Shown in pieces: positions 32,771-44,476 of a stretch of DNA of 64,000 bases. Each line of letters opens with the position of its first letter. Position 1 is the stretch's first letter. The notes under the pieces are model-generated. The model ran no database searches. It saw only the letters and a list, made by a program, of their open reading frames with translations, and had not been told where the DNA came from. The position numbers were made by a program, and so were the translations under genes. Location: positions 1,680,501 to 1,744,500 of the forward strand of contig JAIWND010000001.1 of the NCBI GenBank assembly GCA_025330725.1, written 5' to 3'. Origin of the DNA: Chlamydoabsidia padenii (lineage: Eukaryota > Mucoromycota > Mucoromycetes > Mucorales > Cunninghamellaceae).

Positions 32771-35700
32771 ATGACCCTATTTAACAAACTATCCAACTTT
32801 GCCCACAAAACCAAAGATAATGCAATTGCCAAGAATATTATATCAAAAGACAAGAGGCTGGATCTTCCATTGTCAAACACAATACAACTTGATATGATTC
32901 ATTTTGATCAGGTAAGCTCAAACAAAAGGTGCCTGATATTGTACTTTACTCTAGTTTCAATACTGATTCACCCTCTCTTTATCTTCCCTTCAGGTTACAA
33001 ACTTTGGTCTAGAATCAAAAATATCAGTCATGGCGTATGATCCTACAGCAGGTCTTCTTGCAGTTGGTAAGTCTTGCCAGGGCGGAAAAGAACCAAATCT
33101 AAACCAACATGTTCTTTTATTCTAGCTGGTCATGATGGTGCTAGTCATACAACTCACTTGCGGCTATTCGGCAAAGGCATATCCTCAACAATACCTCTAC
33201 CTAACATTGAACCTATCAAATACCTCTTATTTAAAACCGGATGCTCTCTCTTGGTGCTCATCGACAAGAAGAATATTATATATACCTTGGATTTGAAGAA
33301 ACAACACATTCAACATATGCTACCAACAAAAGGCGTCATCACTAGTTATTGTTATGCGACAGGAACGGACTGGTTGTTTATTGGCTTTGCGGATGGTTGT
33401 ATCGACGTCTTTGACTTGCGATTGGGCCAACTAGCGAAATATGGTATTCCTGACTTGATAAACAATAATGTACAACAACAAGTGGATAGTCAGCAAAAAC
33501 AAAAACAGCAACAGGAACGGGTTGCAAGTATGGTGGTTACGCTTGAAATGCATTCTACTAATCTCAACTGGTTACTTATTGGTTATGAATCTATGGTGTT
33601 TTTATGGAACATTCGGGAACAAATGATTCATTCAACCTATGCCCTGAAGCCCTCTCCTGCCTCGGATATTCGACTAACAAGCTTAACTTGGTGTCCTCAA
33701 GGTGATCGTTTCATGGCTGGTTATGATGATGGTTATCTGCATTTGTGGGCAGTGGATTCTGAACATCAACCTGTCCTGTCTCGTCAAGTCTTCCCGTCCT
33801 TGGATAAGTCTCAACCATGTGAAGCTGTCTATAAACTGTCTTGGTACTTTGATGATGGTGGTCAAAAAAGCTACTTGGTTGTCTGTGGTGGGTCTGCTAT
33901 CAAGGATATCCATGGGGTTCATGTACTGGAATTCGATATGAATCAACAAGGTGACGCTAGGAAACAATCCATCATCCCTTCCTCTACTGATATTATGGAC
34001 TTTACTTTATTATGGAGCGACCCTTATTCATCACGGAATCCTTTGGGTATTCTCTTACTTGGATGTGATGGTTCTCTTTTTGCACATGGTTTGGATCACG
34101 GCTACCCTGAACTGACGGTGCCTCCTTCATTGGCTATGACCCATCCATTTGTATCCAATGCCTGTTTTATACCCATGGCTGCTCAAGACGTCTATCGCAA
34201 GTTAACAACACTGACGGATGCTGATCGACAAACAAGATATTTACCCTTGACAGGTGGTGGAGTGGGCCCAAGACATGTTTACAAAATCCCCTCCAATGAT
34301 ATCCTGGTGACCATTCATGTGGGCGAAGTCATTCAATTCTGGGATGCCTCTTATACCTCATTACGACCTTTATCTCAACTCACCATTCGTTGCCATGATG
34401 ATTTGAAGGACACGACAAACTACATATGCTGTATCGATTTGAACTCGGTGACTGGCACTCTTAGTGTTGGATTCAATAACGGAACTGTGATTCTGTATGA
34501 TATCGTCGACAATCAACCATCTTCTTCTCTCATAATAGAAGACCATCAGCAGCAATCTGAATTCGACAAGACTAATACTCATTTTATATCTCAATGTGAC
34601 GATACTCTCAACGAACTCGCTGACATTCTGGACGACATGCAAAACTCACCAATCGAAGAACCACATGACGATCATCAATATTTTGACAAGGAGGCAGCAG
34701 AAATGGACTCGGCGAATGTCCAATCATCATCAGAACCACCAGCAGCAATAGATTCCTCTACAATAAACCCTTTTATCACTCAAGATAATGTTGATTCTTC
34801 GACCAAAACTACTGCTACTACTACTCATCATCATCATTTGGATCAGCACTCTGATAGCCGAATTACCATTTTGAAAGGATCGACAAAGGTATTTGGCTAC
34901 TCGCCCGACTTGAAGATTAAACTTGATGGCTCTATTGAATTCATCACTAGCACTGGTTTAGAAATGTAAGTAAAATCATCAATAGAATATGATTCGGTAC
35001 TAATCCCACTTTTTTATTTTAGAATCGCTTGTGCTACATCCCATGGTCAGATTGTGGTCATTAACACGACGCTACAGAAAATATATCAAACTATTGATAT
35101 CAAAGGTAAATACAAACACAACTGCGATTATGTTTGCGATAACTAACCTCATCTTTTTTTTTTTTATGCATAAAGATATACTGGAAAAGGAAACTGAAAA
35201 GGGGGCTCGCCAGCAAGAAGATACTCAAGAGAACGTGGACAAGATACCGGCAATAACTTTTATGAAGTTTTTCAACACATATGCTTATGAAGAAAGTAAG
35301 TAGTTGGGGAATGACAAAGAAACATACTAACCATGGCATTCCTCTTAGGTGCTCAATGCTCGACACAACTCATATTCGGTCTAAACAATGGCAACATATA
35401 TCAATGCGACATACTCTCACCAAATTACCAATCACCGTCATTACTTTATATTAATCGCGGTACACCAACATCGATTCAAGATATACATGTTATCAATTTG
35501 GAGGGACAGCAACAAGTGGCCTCGGAAACCATCATCAACAATAACCCATTGATTGGACGATCTAACAGCAATATGGCGGAATCAGCACCAACTCAAGAAG
35601 AACCTACTACAACAGCACCCGATAATGCCATCTCCCGAAGTGGTGATCTACAATCATCACCAACAACAACATCGCCTACTCAACTAGAACAGCAGCAACC

Positions 35701-36868
35701 ACCCACTACAAATGTCTCTGTTGAAAGGGGTCGATCATTCCTTCGTCGGAAATCTCTGAAGAAAAAGTCAGCAAAGCATACACGACCTACCAGCGACGCG
35801 TCTTTGGATTCACAGGACGAAGCATGGGAAGCACTAAGCAAGACATCCACCAAAACCACGGTATCTAGCACGGGAAGCAACACTAGCAAGAACTCGACCG
35901 GACGACATCATGCACCTGAATACACCTATCAAGAACAACCTCATTTTATCATCGCCTCGAATACAAAGTCGGTATGTGTCATTCTCAGTGGATTTGGTAT
36001 CAAACTATATGAATTCAAGCTTCAGGATCTGAATGAAGACAGACACCCGGATGATGGTATAATCAGCACAATGCCGATCTACATTGATGGTAAGAAATGA
36101 TATGATTGAAAACAGGGACTAATATGTTGTTTTATTGTGGATATAGATGTGAAATGCTTATCGATCTTACTCAAGTCAAACTATCTAATTGTATTGTCTT
36201 TACCACATCTACAACCTATTGCAAGGATTCCATTACCACGAGGTGCATCAAGGTTGAATGAATCATCTTTAACCACGGATGGACGGATTCTATTGTGGAC
36301 AGGGAAATATGATATGCAGGAATGGATGTACATACATAGCGAAACCTCACTGTAAGCCAAAAGAAAAAAAGACGGAAATCAAACAAGTTGGCTCACCACA
36401 TAATCTTTTTTTTTTGGTCTAGACCTTTTGGACACTCAGTAGAACTATTCGATATTGACAAACGACTACCTCCCCACCCATGTAAAATCAATCAGAAAAG
36501 CACAAAAAAGACCTGGTTTGGTGCAGTCGCTGGTGCATTCAAGAAAGAACCTCTAACATTAGATGAATTGGATATGATCAGTAAGTTATACAGGTATTGG
36601 GGATACGAACTGATTATCCTTTTATGTATATTTAGTGGGGCGCATCAATACTGGTATAACGCAACAGGAACCAACACAATCCTCATCGACGGGTATCAAG
36701 AAAAGTGGACTATTCAAGGAATTGGGTGATAAAATGGACGAACGTGGTGAACGACTCAATATCCTTGGAAAGAAGTTCTCTGATATGAATGATGCTTCGG
36801 GGGACTTTTTAAAGGCGGTCAAGGACTACAATGAACGACAAGCACAAAAGAAATGGTGGGAATTTTAA
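32771..36868 (+). CDS. Tomosyn/Sro7/Lgl-family exocytosis regulator
   Basis: WD40-repeat protein that binds SNAREs and Rab/Sec4 effectors to control secretory vesicle fusion and polarity. Nine exons: 32771-32911, 32994-33066, 33126-34965, 35023-35105, 35176-35295, 35349-36089, 36147-36351, 36423-36580 and 36636-36868 (3594 nt, 1197 aa). The start MTLFNKLSNF and early MAYDPTAGLLAVAG match the family. Beta-propeller strands recur (LFIGFADGCIDVFDLRLGQ, LTSLTWCPQGDRFMAGYDDGYLHLW). Two disordered acidic/His/Ser-rich inserts occur. The C-terminus carries an R-SNARE-like helix (KELGDKMDERGERLN through DFLKAVKDYNERQAQKKWWEF) without a membrane anchor. This tail marks it as tomosyn/Sro7 type. It is likely linked to hyphal tip secretion, together with the nearby chitin synthase only by theme. 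Confidence 0.93.
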
Positions 36869-37411
36869 TTTAGATCAAATATTTATATGTATCAGTATAT
36901 TATTATATATCATTCCCACTTTTTTATATGTAATAAAGAAATATGACTTGTTTGATACATAGAACTTGTCAATCTTTGCCCTGTCTTTGAAGAAAATTCT
37001 TGCATGATAAAATGTCGGCGTTTGAATCCTCCTAAAAAAAAAGACGGATCATGGTTTTGCTATTTTTGTAGGAACCATCTGATTGTGATGTATCAAGAGA
37101 AGTAACATTCTAACGAAATCATACTTTTCTTCTTCTCAAGATGGTGTATTGGTTGTTTGAATCTGACTGCTGTGGTTGTGGTTGGCAATCACGTTGATCA
37201 AAATTCCTCAGGCAGCATGCAGATGATGGCGGCGTTTGAAATATGGGAAATACAAAAAAGAGGTGAGCTGTGTTTTGTACTTCTTTTCCTTCTCTTTCAC
37301 TTTTTTTTTTTTTATTAATTCAACAGATGATACTACTTCTAATTACTCTTATTACTCTTCCTCTCCTTTTTTTTTTTTTTTTAGCTTGAATATTCCCTTT
37401 TAATCACTCAC

Positions 37412-37586
37412 TTTAGCATGGCAGCTTGATTGTATCAATTATGGTGCAATACAAACCTACTGGTCACAAATTCCCACGATCACTGACTACGACGACAATC
37501 AACTATGGTCTCCACCGGCCTTCTCCAACAAGGCAAACAAACTCAACCACTTTAACATGGGTAACTTGCATCTATCAAAAACAGCG
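37412..37586 (+). pseudogene. Possible orphan exon or small broken gene
   Basis: After tttag at 37415-37419 the frame W-Q-L-D-C-I-N-Y-G-A-I-Q-T-Y-W-S-Q-I-P runs on to DYDDNQLWSPPAFSNKANKLNHFNM, then ends shortly after. The composition (W, Y, D, N) is protein-like but there is no ATG in frame. ATGGCAGCT begins one frame off at 37420 and stops at once. A frame-shifted gene, or an exon whose upstream partner I cannot find, would explain it. A composite motif lies about 180 bp upstream. A further coding-like piece (NQRQVNWVALLRF) follows near 37765. No family is recognised. Confidence 0.3.
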
Positions 37587-38060
37587 AATCTATGACGGGA
37601 TGACTGGACGGATGGAGTAGGTGGTTGGATAATAGCTGAGTGGATTGACATAATCTAACATATTAACTGACGGCACCTGAATACACTCCTCATATTTATT
37701 GGACAAGGCGGTCAACGATATGAATAACAACACCAGATCGGGATACTCCCTCTCTCTTTAGGATAATCAACGACAAGTAAATTGGGTGGCTCTTCTTCGA
37801 TTTTGGTTAGGTTAATTGCTTGTTGATGGGTGACCTTACTGGATCTTATAGGATACATATATAACTAGTACTTAGAATAGCTTTTATATGATGATGATCT
37901 TGGTGGTGTTATTAAAAAAGACTGATTTGCAATCCTTTTATGGGAATGATTTTATACTTTTGTGTCACAGGTGGGGGATGATGAAGACTAAACTAAATGG
38001 ATCATTTGTGAAAATACAGTCAGTGTAGCACTAAAGAGCGGCCTTATGCACAGAAAAGCT

Positions 38061-38073
38061 GCGGGATTTGAAA
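38061..38073 (+). promoter_or_regulatory. Perfect GCGGGATTTGAAA motif without an assigned gene
   Basis: An exact match to the consensus, about 100 bp before an open fragment at about 38165-38318 that reads ...PFDLIYHDVSNIKAKPS then KWICSQCGEKGLENEN and stops. If the motif marks start sites, an unrecognised short gene or RNA may begin here. Confidence 0.4.
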
Positions 38074-38838
38074 TATCCCTTTATTCACCTCTTTAAGCTA
38101 CTTTGATTTCACTTTTGTATTGTATTTACATCAAGTATCAAGTATATGTCGATAAATAGCTTCTTTTAATCTTAAAACCACTCCATTTGACTTGATTTAC
38201 CATGATGTCTCTAACATCAAGGCCAAACCATCTCTCATCTATAAATGGATATGTAGTCAATGTGGCGAAAAGGGACTTGAAAATGAAAATCGATTTCAAG
38301 TTGGAATAAAGAGGTAGCTTTCTGGATCAAGCACAAAACTTTGGAAACCCTCTTAAATTAGTTGTAGCATATTTTTTTTTAATAAAGTATAAACAAAAAA
38401 GACTTTGGACTCAATAAACAATTAGAGTATAAAAAAGTGATACAAAGGGAACATTTGATAATTGATGAACAAAGGTTATTATAGATGGTATGTACCTCCA
38501 TTTTTTTTTCTTTTGGAGTACACCACAGCCCACTAATAAAACTTGTGTCCCTAAAACAATCCACCATATGAATAAAATGGGGGTAAGGACAATACTATTT
38601 TAACCGTACTATGCAGATCAAGCAAAGGGGAAGGGGCCCTTCGTTTACGACCAATCGGAATTTGAAATTTGTGTATGGCAGTTTGTGCAACATTAATTAT
38701 ATAAAATTAGGGCCATTACCCAATTTACATTTTCTCCTCTTTCTTTCTCCTTTTCCAAACTTTTTTTTTTATATCTCTTTCTTGTTTTTATAAATTAATC
38801 TCATTATACTTCAATCCAACATACACTACAAATAACCA

Positions 38839-39716
38839 ATGTCATATCGTGATCAGTATCATCATGATCAGTATGAACACAACAATTCACCACGACCTCC
38901 ACCTGTTACAAGATTCAATGATCATCCTTTACAAACCTATGATTCTGGTTATTATGATCCAAATGACAGAATGAATCAACCTCTTTTAACACAAGCTCCA
39001 AGTCCTGGTGTGCTCCATCGACCTCCTCAAATCCAATTCAGTAGCTCGGCAACAATGATCAATAACGGTATGGGTACTCCTCCAATTCAAAATGGTGGTG
39101 GTTTTATGCATGGTGTGCCTTATTCTGGTGAAGCTCCTCGAAGACAAGCTAGACGTTACAAGACGGTGCGAAAAGTCAAACTGACAGGTGGGAACTTGGT
39201 GTTGGAAAATCCTGTGCCTACCAAGTATTTGCAATATGTCCAACGCCGTGATGCTCATGAATTCACACATATGCGATATACTGCTGCTACCTGTGATCCT
39301 GCCAAGTTTGTTGCTGAAAAATATCAACTTCGTCAACAACTGATGAATCGTGAAACCGAACTGTTTATTGTCCTGACAATGTATAATGTAAGCAATGAAG
39401 AATGTGGAAATGGATAAAATAGGATTTGCTAACAGGGCGGGATTTGATTTACAAAATAGGAAGATGAAGTGTTGTTTGCACGAACAATGCATGGTGTGAT
39501 GAAGAATATTGCTCACTTGTGCTCTCGGGACAAATCAAAAACTTGGGGGAAAAGGGGTTGGGAAAAGGTGGTCGTATGTATTGTATCGGATGGTCGAACC
39601 AAGATTCATCCTCGAACTCTCTCATTATTGGCTGCTTTAGGGGTGTATCAAGAAGGTAAGGTCAACGGGGATAATCAGGGGTAGGATCAAACATATTAAC
39701 ACTCATTTCCCTTCTT

Positions 39717-39750
<34 letters not shown>

Positions 39751-41913
39751 CATCCATGTTTATTATAAATAGGTCTTGCTAAAAACATTGTGGGGGACAA
39801 ACCTGTTACAGCACATATTTACGAAGTAAGTTGTTTACTTCATCTCTCTTCCACTTTGTACTAAAACGTTTTATTTTGGTTTTATCATAGCATACAACAC
39901 AGATCTCCATCGATCCTGAAATGAAGATCAAAAGTGCCGATAAAGGAATGGTGCCCTGTCAAGTCTTATTTTGTCTCAAGGAAAAGAATCAAAAGAAAAT
40001 CAACTCTCATCGGTGGTTTTTCCAAGCTTTTGGACCTTGCATTAGACCTAATGTATGTGTGCTCTTGGATGTGGGAACAAGACCTGGTCATACTTCGATC
40101 TATCATCTTTGGAAATCCTTTGATAGAAATCAAAATGTCGCTGGTGCATGTGGTGAAATCAGAGCAATGACAGGTCCTGCTGGTGCTTATCTTTTGAATC
40201 CATTGGTTGCCGCTCAAAACTTTGAATATAAGGTAAGAAAGTCTATTATGTGTGCATACATACATACACGATCACTTACTTGTCTTTTGATTGTCATAGA
40301 TGTCAAATATCTTGGACAAACCATTGGAATCTGTCTTTGGTTATATCTCTGTCTTACCAGGTGCTTTCTCTGCTTATCGATACAATGCTCTTCAAAACGA
40401 TGTAAATGGACATGGCCCGTTGGAAAAATACTTTTTGGGCGAAGTGCTTCATGGTGGTGATGCCGGGATCTTTGAAGCCAATATGTATCTTGCTGAAGAT
40501 CGTATCTTGTGTTATGAACTGGTTGCTAAAAAAGATGCATCATGGGTTTTACATTACGTATCAAGTGCTTATGGTGAAACAGATGTGCCTGACAATGTGA
40601 GTTCATCAAATTCATGCGACGGGGTTTATAATTTAAATTCCGATTTGTTTTTAGGTCCCGGAATTCATCTCACAACGTCGGCGATGGTTGAATGGTTCCT
40701 TCTTTGCTGGTATTTACTCAATGGTTCATTGGAGAAAGGTCTGGTCTAGTGATCACAACATCATTAGAAAGCTGGCTTTTATGATCGAAGATCTATATCA
40801 GTTGGTGAATCTCTTTTTCTCTTGGTTTGCTCTGGTAAGAAAAACATATATAAAGCAAATGGAAATTCTTTGGACTAACTTTGATTCTTTCAATAGGGAA
40901 ACTATTATCTTGTGTTTTATATCATGAGCACTGCTATTTATGATCCAGGATTATCCAAGAAACCCTTCTCTGACGCTATTGGTCAAATTATTCACATTGT
41001 GCTCAACTACATCTATCTCTTCTTGTTGGTGGTACAGTTTGTAAGTTACACTATATGTAGATGTTGTAAATGGTATTAATCTTTTTGCTTTGTTTATAGG
41101 TGCTGGCATTGGGTAATCGACCACAAGGATTCAAAACGGCCTACACTATAATCATGGTGTGTCTCAGTTTAATTATGGGTTATGTAAGTCATATCCACAA
41201 GAACAAGAACATGATCTAACTTTCTTTTGTTTTTTACCAGTTGCTCTTTTGTACCGGCTGGATTACCTATGTTAGTATCACAACAGTGGTGGAACAATGG
41301 CATGATGCTGAAGGCACCTTCCTCACTCTCCTGAAACAATCAACCTTCAGAAACATCCTGGTCTCCGTCTGCTCAACCTATGTCATGTACTTTCTCTCGA
41401 GTGTCTTGTTTTTGGACCCATGGCACATGTTTACAAGTCTAATTCAATACGTGCTCATGTCTGCCAGCTTTGTCAATATCCTCAACATTTACGCTTTTTG
41501 CAATACCCACGATGTCTCTTGGGGTACCAAAGGTGATAACGGCGTGGCGACCGATCTCGGGGTGGTCAAAACCAAGAAAGACAAGGATGGCACTCATACA
41601 GTTGAAGTCGAAGCACCAACCGAACAAAAAGATTTAAACGAACAATACGAAGAGGCTTTGCTGGATTTACGAAAGGTGGTCAAGGCCGAAGAAACGCATC
41701 GAGACGCAAAGACAAAGCAAGAAGATTACTACAAGGCATTCCGTACTCGATTGGTGTTGGGTTGGATCTTATCTAACATGATCCTGGTGGTGGCTATCAC
41801 TAATACATCGGACCTTTGGAGTGACAACCTGAAGAACACAAGGGCTGATTATTATATGGTAAGACTTGGAATGGGCGGGTGGGATTCAAAAATGATAGAT
41901 TTGTCGACTGACT

Positions 41914-41954
<41 letters not shown>

Positions 41955-42048
41955 ATAGGGTGCATTGTTATGGAGTGTGGCTGGATTGGCTGCCATCCGT
42001 TTTGTCGGATCCTGTTTCTACTTGGTACTCAAGATCTTTACTGGCTAA
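38839..42048 (+). CDS. Chitin synthase, division I (class I-III type)
   Basis: Plasma-membrane GT2 enzyme that polymerises UDP-GlcNAc into cell-wall chitin. Ten exons: 38839-39387, 39460-39655, 39773-39825, 39891-40232, 40300-40596, 40655-40834, 40897-41040, 41100-41183, 41241-41858 and 41959-42048 (2553 nt, 850 aa). The N-terminal 100 residues are disordered. Then come the family blocks [22 protein letters not shown] across the first junction (with ED), [45 protein letters not shown], the catalytic AEDRIL, and [13 protein letters not shown] (product site). Several C-terminal membrane helices follow, and a charged cytosolic loop (about residues 690-745). The usual class I/II length is about 850-900 aa. 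AATAAA is at 42271. Composite motifs occur in introns 1 and 9. Confidence 0.95.
39435..39450 (+). promoter_or_regulatory. Composite motif inside chitin synthase intron 1
   Basis: GGGCGGGATTTGATTT lies 10-25 bp before the acceptor of intron 1 (39388-39459). It could be a chance copy or an internal start-site element. Confidence 0.35.
39718..39745. repeat. Poly(T) tract in chitin synthase intron 2
   Basis: About 28 T in the intron 39656-39772. Confidence 0.9.
41873..41953. repeat. Composite motif plus poly(T) in chitin synthase intron 9
   Basis: GGGCGGGTGGGATTCAAAAA at 41873-41892 is followed by about 37 T at 41917-41953, immediately before gatag at the acceptor. Confidence 0.85.
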
Positions 42049-42332
42049 AGCTCTTGTTGATATTTCCCATTACCCAGCATAATATAGTATAGTTATCATT
42101 ACTCATCATTAACATTATTATTCTATAACTCTCTTTACATACACACATTTACATACATATATCAATTATACTCCTTTTACTGTACTTATTTTTGATTGAA
42201 TGTTAGGTGTTACTATCCCCTTCCTCTCATTTACAATATTGATAGGTATATTTTTTTATAATCAAGTATCAATAAAGACATTTGGATTTACTCACCGGCT
42301 CTCAACTGATAGGCACATTTTCAAGCTGATCA

Positions 42333-42374
42333 CATGCAGAGTTTAACTCTGCATGAATGCCGGGATTTGAAAAA
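42333..42374. promoter_or_regulatory. 11-bp palindrome next to a composite motif
   Basis: CATGCAGAGTT and AACTCTGCATG form a perfect inverted repeat around one central T (42333-42355). GCCGGGATTTGAAAA (42359-42373) follows 3 bp later. No gene start is recognised downstream for over 1 kb. It may be a regulatory site, or the palindrome could be a binding site for a dimeric factor. Confidence 0.4.
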
Positions 42375-42691
42375 TGTAAAAAATGATCGCCTACAATGAG
42401 GCCAAGCCTCACACCAGTATGTACAAGAAAGGGTGGATCTCTTTGGTGCCTATTGAAATGTAACAATAAACTGTTCGAAAAAATGCAACAAAATGACTCG
42501 ACGCAGGCTGGCTCATAAAGATGATGATATCCACCCCTCCATGTATCACTGAATGTCAGAATCCATCCTCACCCAATTTTTTTATTGTATATGCTTAGTA
42601 GCTTGTTATACTTTATTTCAAATAAACAAATCTTACTATTGCCTTCATCGTGTAAATATATTCATTAACTGACGACAGTAATATACAGCTG

Positions 42692-43560
42692 AGGCTATAT
42701 TGATCGATACAGTGAACTTAATATATTGGCCAATATGTAAAGTTTGTTAGACATAGGCTAAGGAATGCACATGGTCACTTTTGTCATTAGCATCGCTTGT
42801 CCATCAAGGCAGTAGAGCTCTCTTAAGATTCCAGGCGAGAGTAAGCGGGTTTTGAAATAAGTTTTATCTTGTGTGTCAATTTTCATTCTGCAACTTTTTT
42901 TTCACAGAAGTCAGATTAAAACGATCTTCAGGCTATATTGCTCCATACAGTGGACTTGGTGTATTGGCCATTTAGCAAAGTTTGTTGGAAATAGGCTAAG
43001 GAATGCACATGGTCACTTTTGTCATTAGCATCGCTTGTCCATCAAGGCAGTAGAGCTCTCTTAAGATTCCAGGCGAGAATAAGCGGGTTTTGAAATAAGT
43101 TTTATCTTGTGTGTCAATTTTTCATTCTACAACTTTTTTTTTTTTTTACAATGGTCAGGTCAAAACGATCTTGAAGCTTTACTGCTCCATAAAGTGGACT
43201 TGGTGTATTGGTCATTATGTAAAGTTTGTTGGAAATAGGCTATAATGTTCACATCACCACTTTAATCATTAGCATCCATTGACAAATGGAGCGAGTAGAA
43301 CACTTTCCAAGTTTTAGTAGAGGCGGGATCTGAAAAAGTATGAAGCGGGACCAGACTTCTTTTTTTTTTTCCCCTTGCAAACGACAAGTAAAAGTCATCG
43401 CAAGTCTGGACTGACCGACACAAGGGTCTTGGTATATTTGCTATTATGCAAAGTTTGTTGGAAATAGGCTATAATGTTTACCTCCCCACTTTAATCATTA
43501 GCATCCTTTGACAATTGGAGGAGGGCGGGATCTGTAAATGAAGTCTGGCTCCTCTTTGTA
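42692..43560. repeat. Four-unit tandem repeat of about 240 bp
   Basis: Units begin at about 42692, 42930, 43174 and 43402 (periods 238, 244 and 228). Units 1 and 2 are about 90% identical, with a block of over 100 bp nearly unchanged. Units 3 and 4 are more diverged. Each unit contains GTAAAGTTTGTTGGAAATAGGCTA-like sequence, TCATTAGCATC, and a copy of the composite motif (42845-42858, 43083-43095, 43322-43336, 43523-43538), in three cases followed by a T run. No open frame spans the units. Confidence 0.85.
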
Positions 43561-43774
43561 CTTTTTTTATATTGTTTGATATCATTTGACAAGTTTTTAT
43601 AATATAGTAGTGTATATAAATAAAAATAGGATTAGACAATATAGGGGGCTTTTATTATAAAGGTAAATGAATGACAATAATAAAAACGATAGTGTAAAAA
43701 ACAGTAGTATATATGAACAGAAGTTTATGGGGGTGTATCTGTAATGTGATTGAGGCAAAGTCAGAGCCCACCAA

Positions 43775-43985
43775 TGGTTCCTTTTTTTTTAATATCAAGT
43801 ATTTCACCTTGGACCAGAATTGTTTGATAGGATTTGGGATTGGAGAGCATGGAGGGAGATAAATGCAGCGGTATCCACGTTTTGTAAGAGCTAGTTCAGT
43901 ATTCTTAGGTAAGTAAGTTGTCCATAATCAGGTAGCTTATTCTTGAATTCAGGGTATCCATCCACGTTGACCATTGTATCCTAAA
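43775..43985 (-). pseudogene. Decayed DDE transposase (Tc1/mariner-IS630 superfamily)
   Basis: On the minus strand one frame reads TTYLPKNTELALTKRGYRC then IYLPPCSPIPNPIKQFWSKVK. This matches the DDE_3 signature in which RGY.C.YLPPYSP..NPIE.FWS is typical. The catalytic Glu of NPIE is Lys here. Upstream and out of frame are DTMVNVDGYPEFKN and YLIMDN, equivalent to the conserved DN-containing strand, so at least one frameshift has occurred. No inverted terminal repeats were found by eye. It is a dead fragment of a DNA transposon. Confidence 0.75.
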
Positions 43986-44149
43986 AAAAGATGTCATTGT
44001 TAATTTATGATCTGATATACAATCGGAAGCAGCTTAATTCATCCACATCCATAAGGCAGCAGCATTAGGAGAACAGTGAATCACCACTTGATCATCCTAC
44101 TACATACTGGTACAGATTTATCATAGCCAAGGAAAGCAGGTACTTAGCG

Positions 44150-44476
44150 AATGAATATAAGCCGGAGGACAACCGGAAAGGTAATGCCTTGTATCAGCGC
44201 CATGCACCAATATCCTTAGACATACGAACAAGTTGCTTCCCCTTCTTTGTCAGTAACCGTACCCTAAACCGACACTAGTCAGCTGGTAGAATATTCCAAG
44301 GCGTTGAGCGAATCATCTTGAAGGAACTCGGCAAAATGACTCTGTAACTTCAGGAGAAGGAGTACGACTTTTATGGTCATGGCACAGAATAGAAGAGTAC
44401 GACCGTTTACTTAAAACACCGATATCACTGATCTAGCAACTCAATTAAATGCGATGACATGGTACTTCATAATTCC
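44150..44476 (+). pseudogene. Nuclear fragment of mitochondrial large-subunit rRNA (NUMT)
   Basis: The plus strand contains the conserved LSU rRNA core CCGTACCCTAAACCGACAC (about 44258-44276), then AAGGAACTCGGCAAAATGAC (about 44321-44340), CTGTAACTTCAGGAGAAGG (44342-44360) and CCGTTTACTTAAAACAC (about 44403-44419). These match the bacterial/mitochondrial 23S-type region around domains III/IV, not eukaryotic 28S rRNA. Intervening sequence is AT-rich and diverged, as in fungal mitochondrial rnl. The rest of the rRNA is absent on both sides, so this is an isolated insert beside the dead transposase. A bacterial origin is less likely but not excluded by eye. Outer borders are approximate. Confidence 0.8.

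Larger units (their letters stand above)
36869..38838. other. 2-kb gene-poor region with possible gene fragments
   Basis: No complete gene is supported. It holds composite motifs at 37013-37028, 37229-37243 (GGCGGCGTTTGAAAT), 38061-38073 (perfect GCGGGATTTGAAA) and 38655-38668. It also has two coding-like fragments described separately, and AT-rich sequence. The last part is the chitin synthase promoter. Confidence 0.5.

Noticed and set aside
42692..43560. Tandem units as a CRISPR array or as tRNA/5S genes
   Set aside because: The units are long, direct and without short repeats and unique spacers, and no tRNA or 5S consensus is present.
44155..44400. Minus-strand protein gene in the island
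   Set aside because: The conservation seen here is of rRNA type on the plus strand, not coding.
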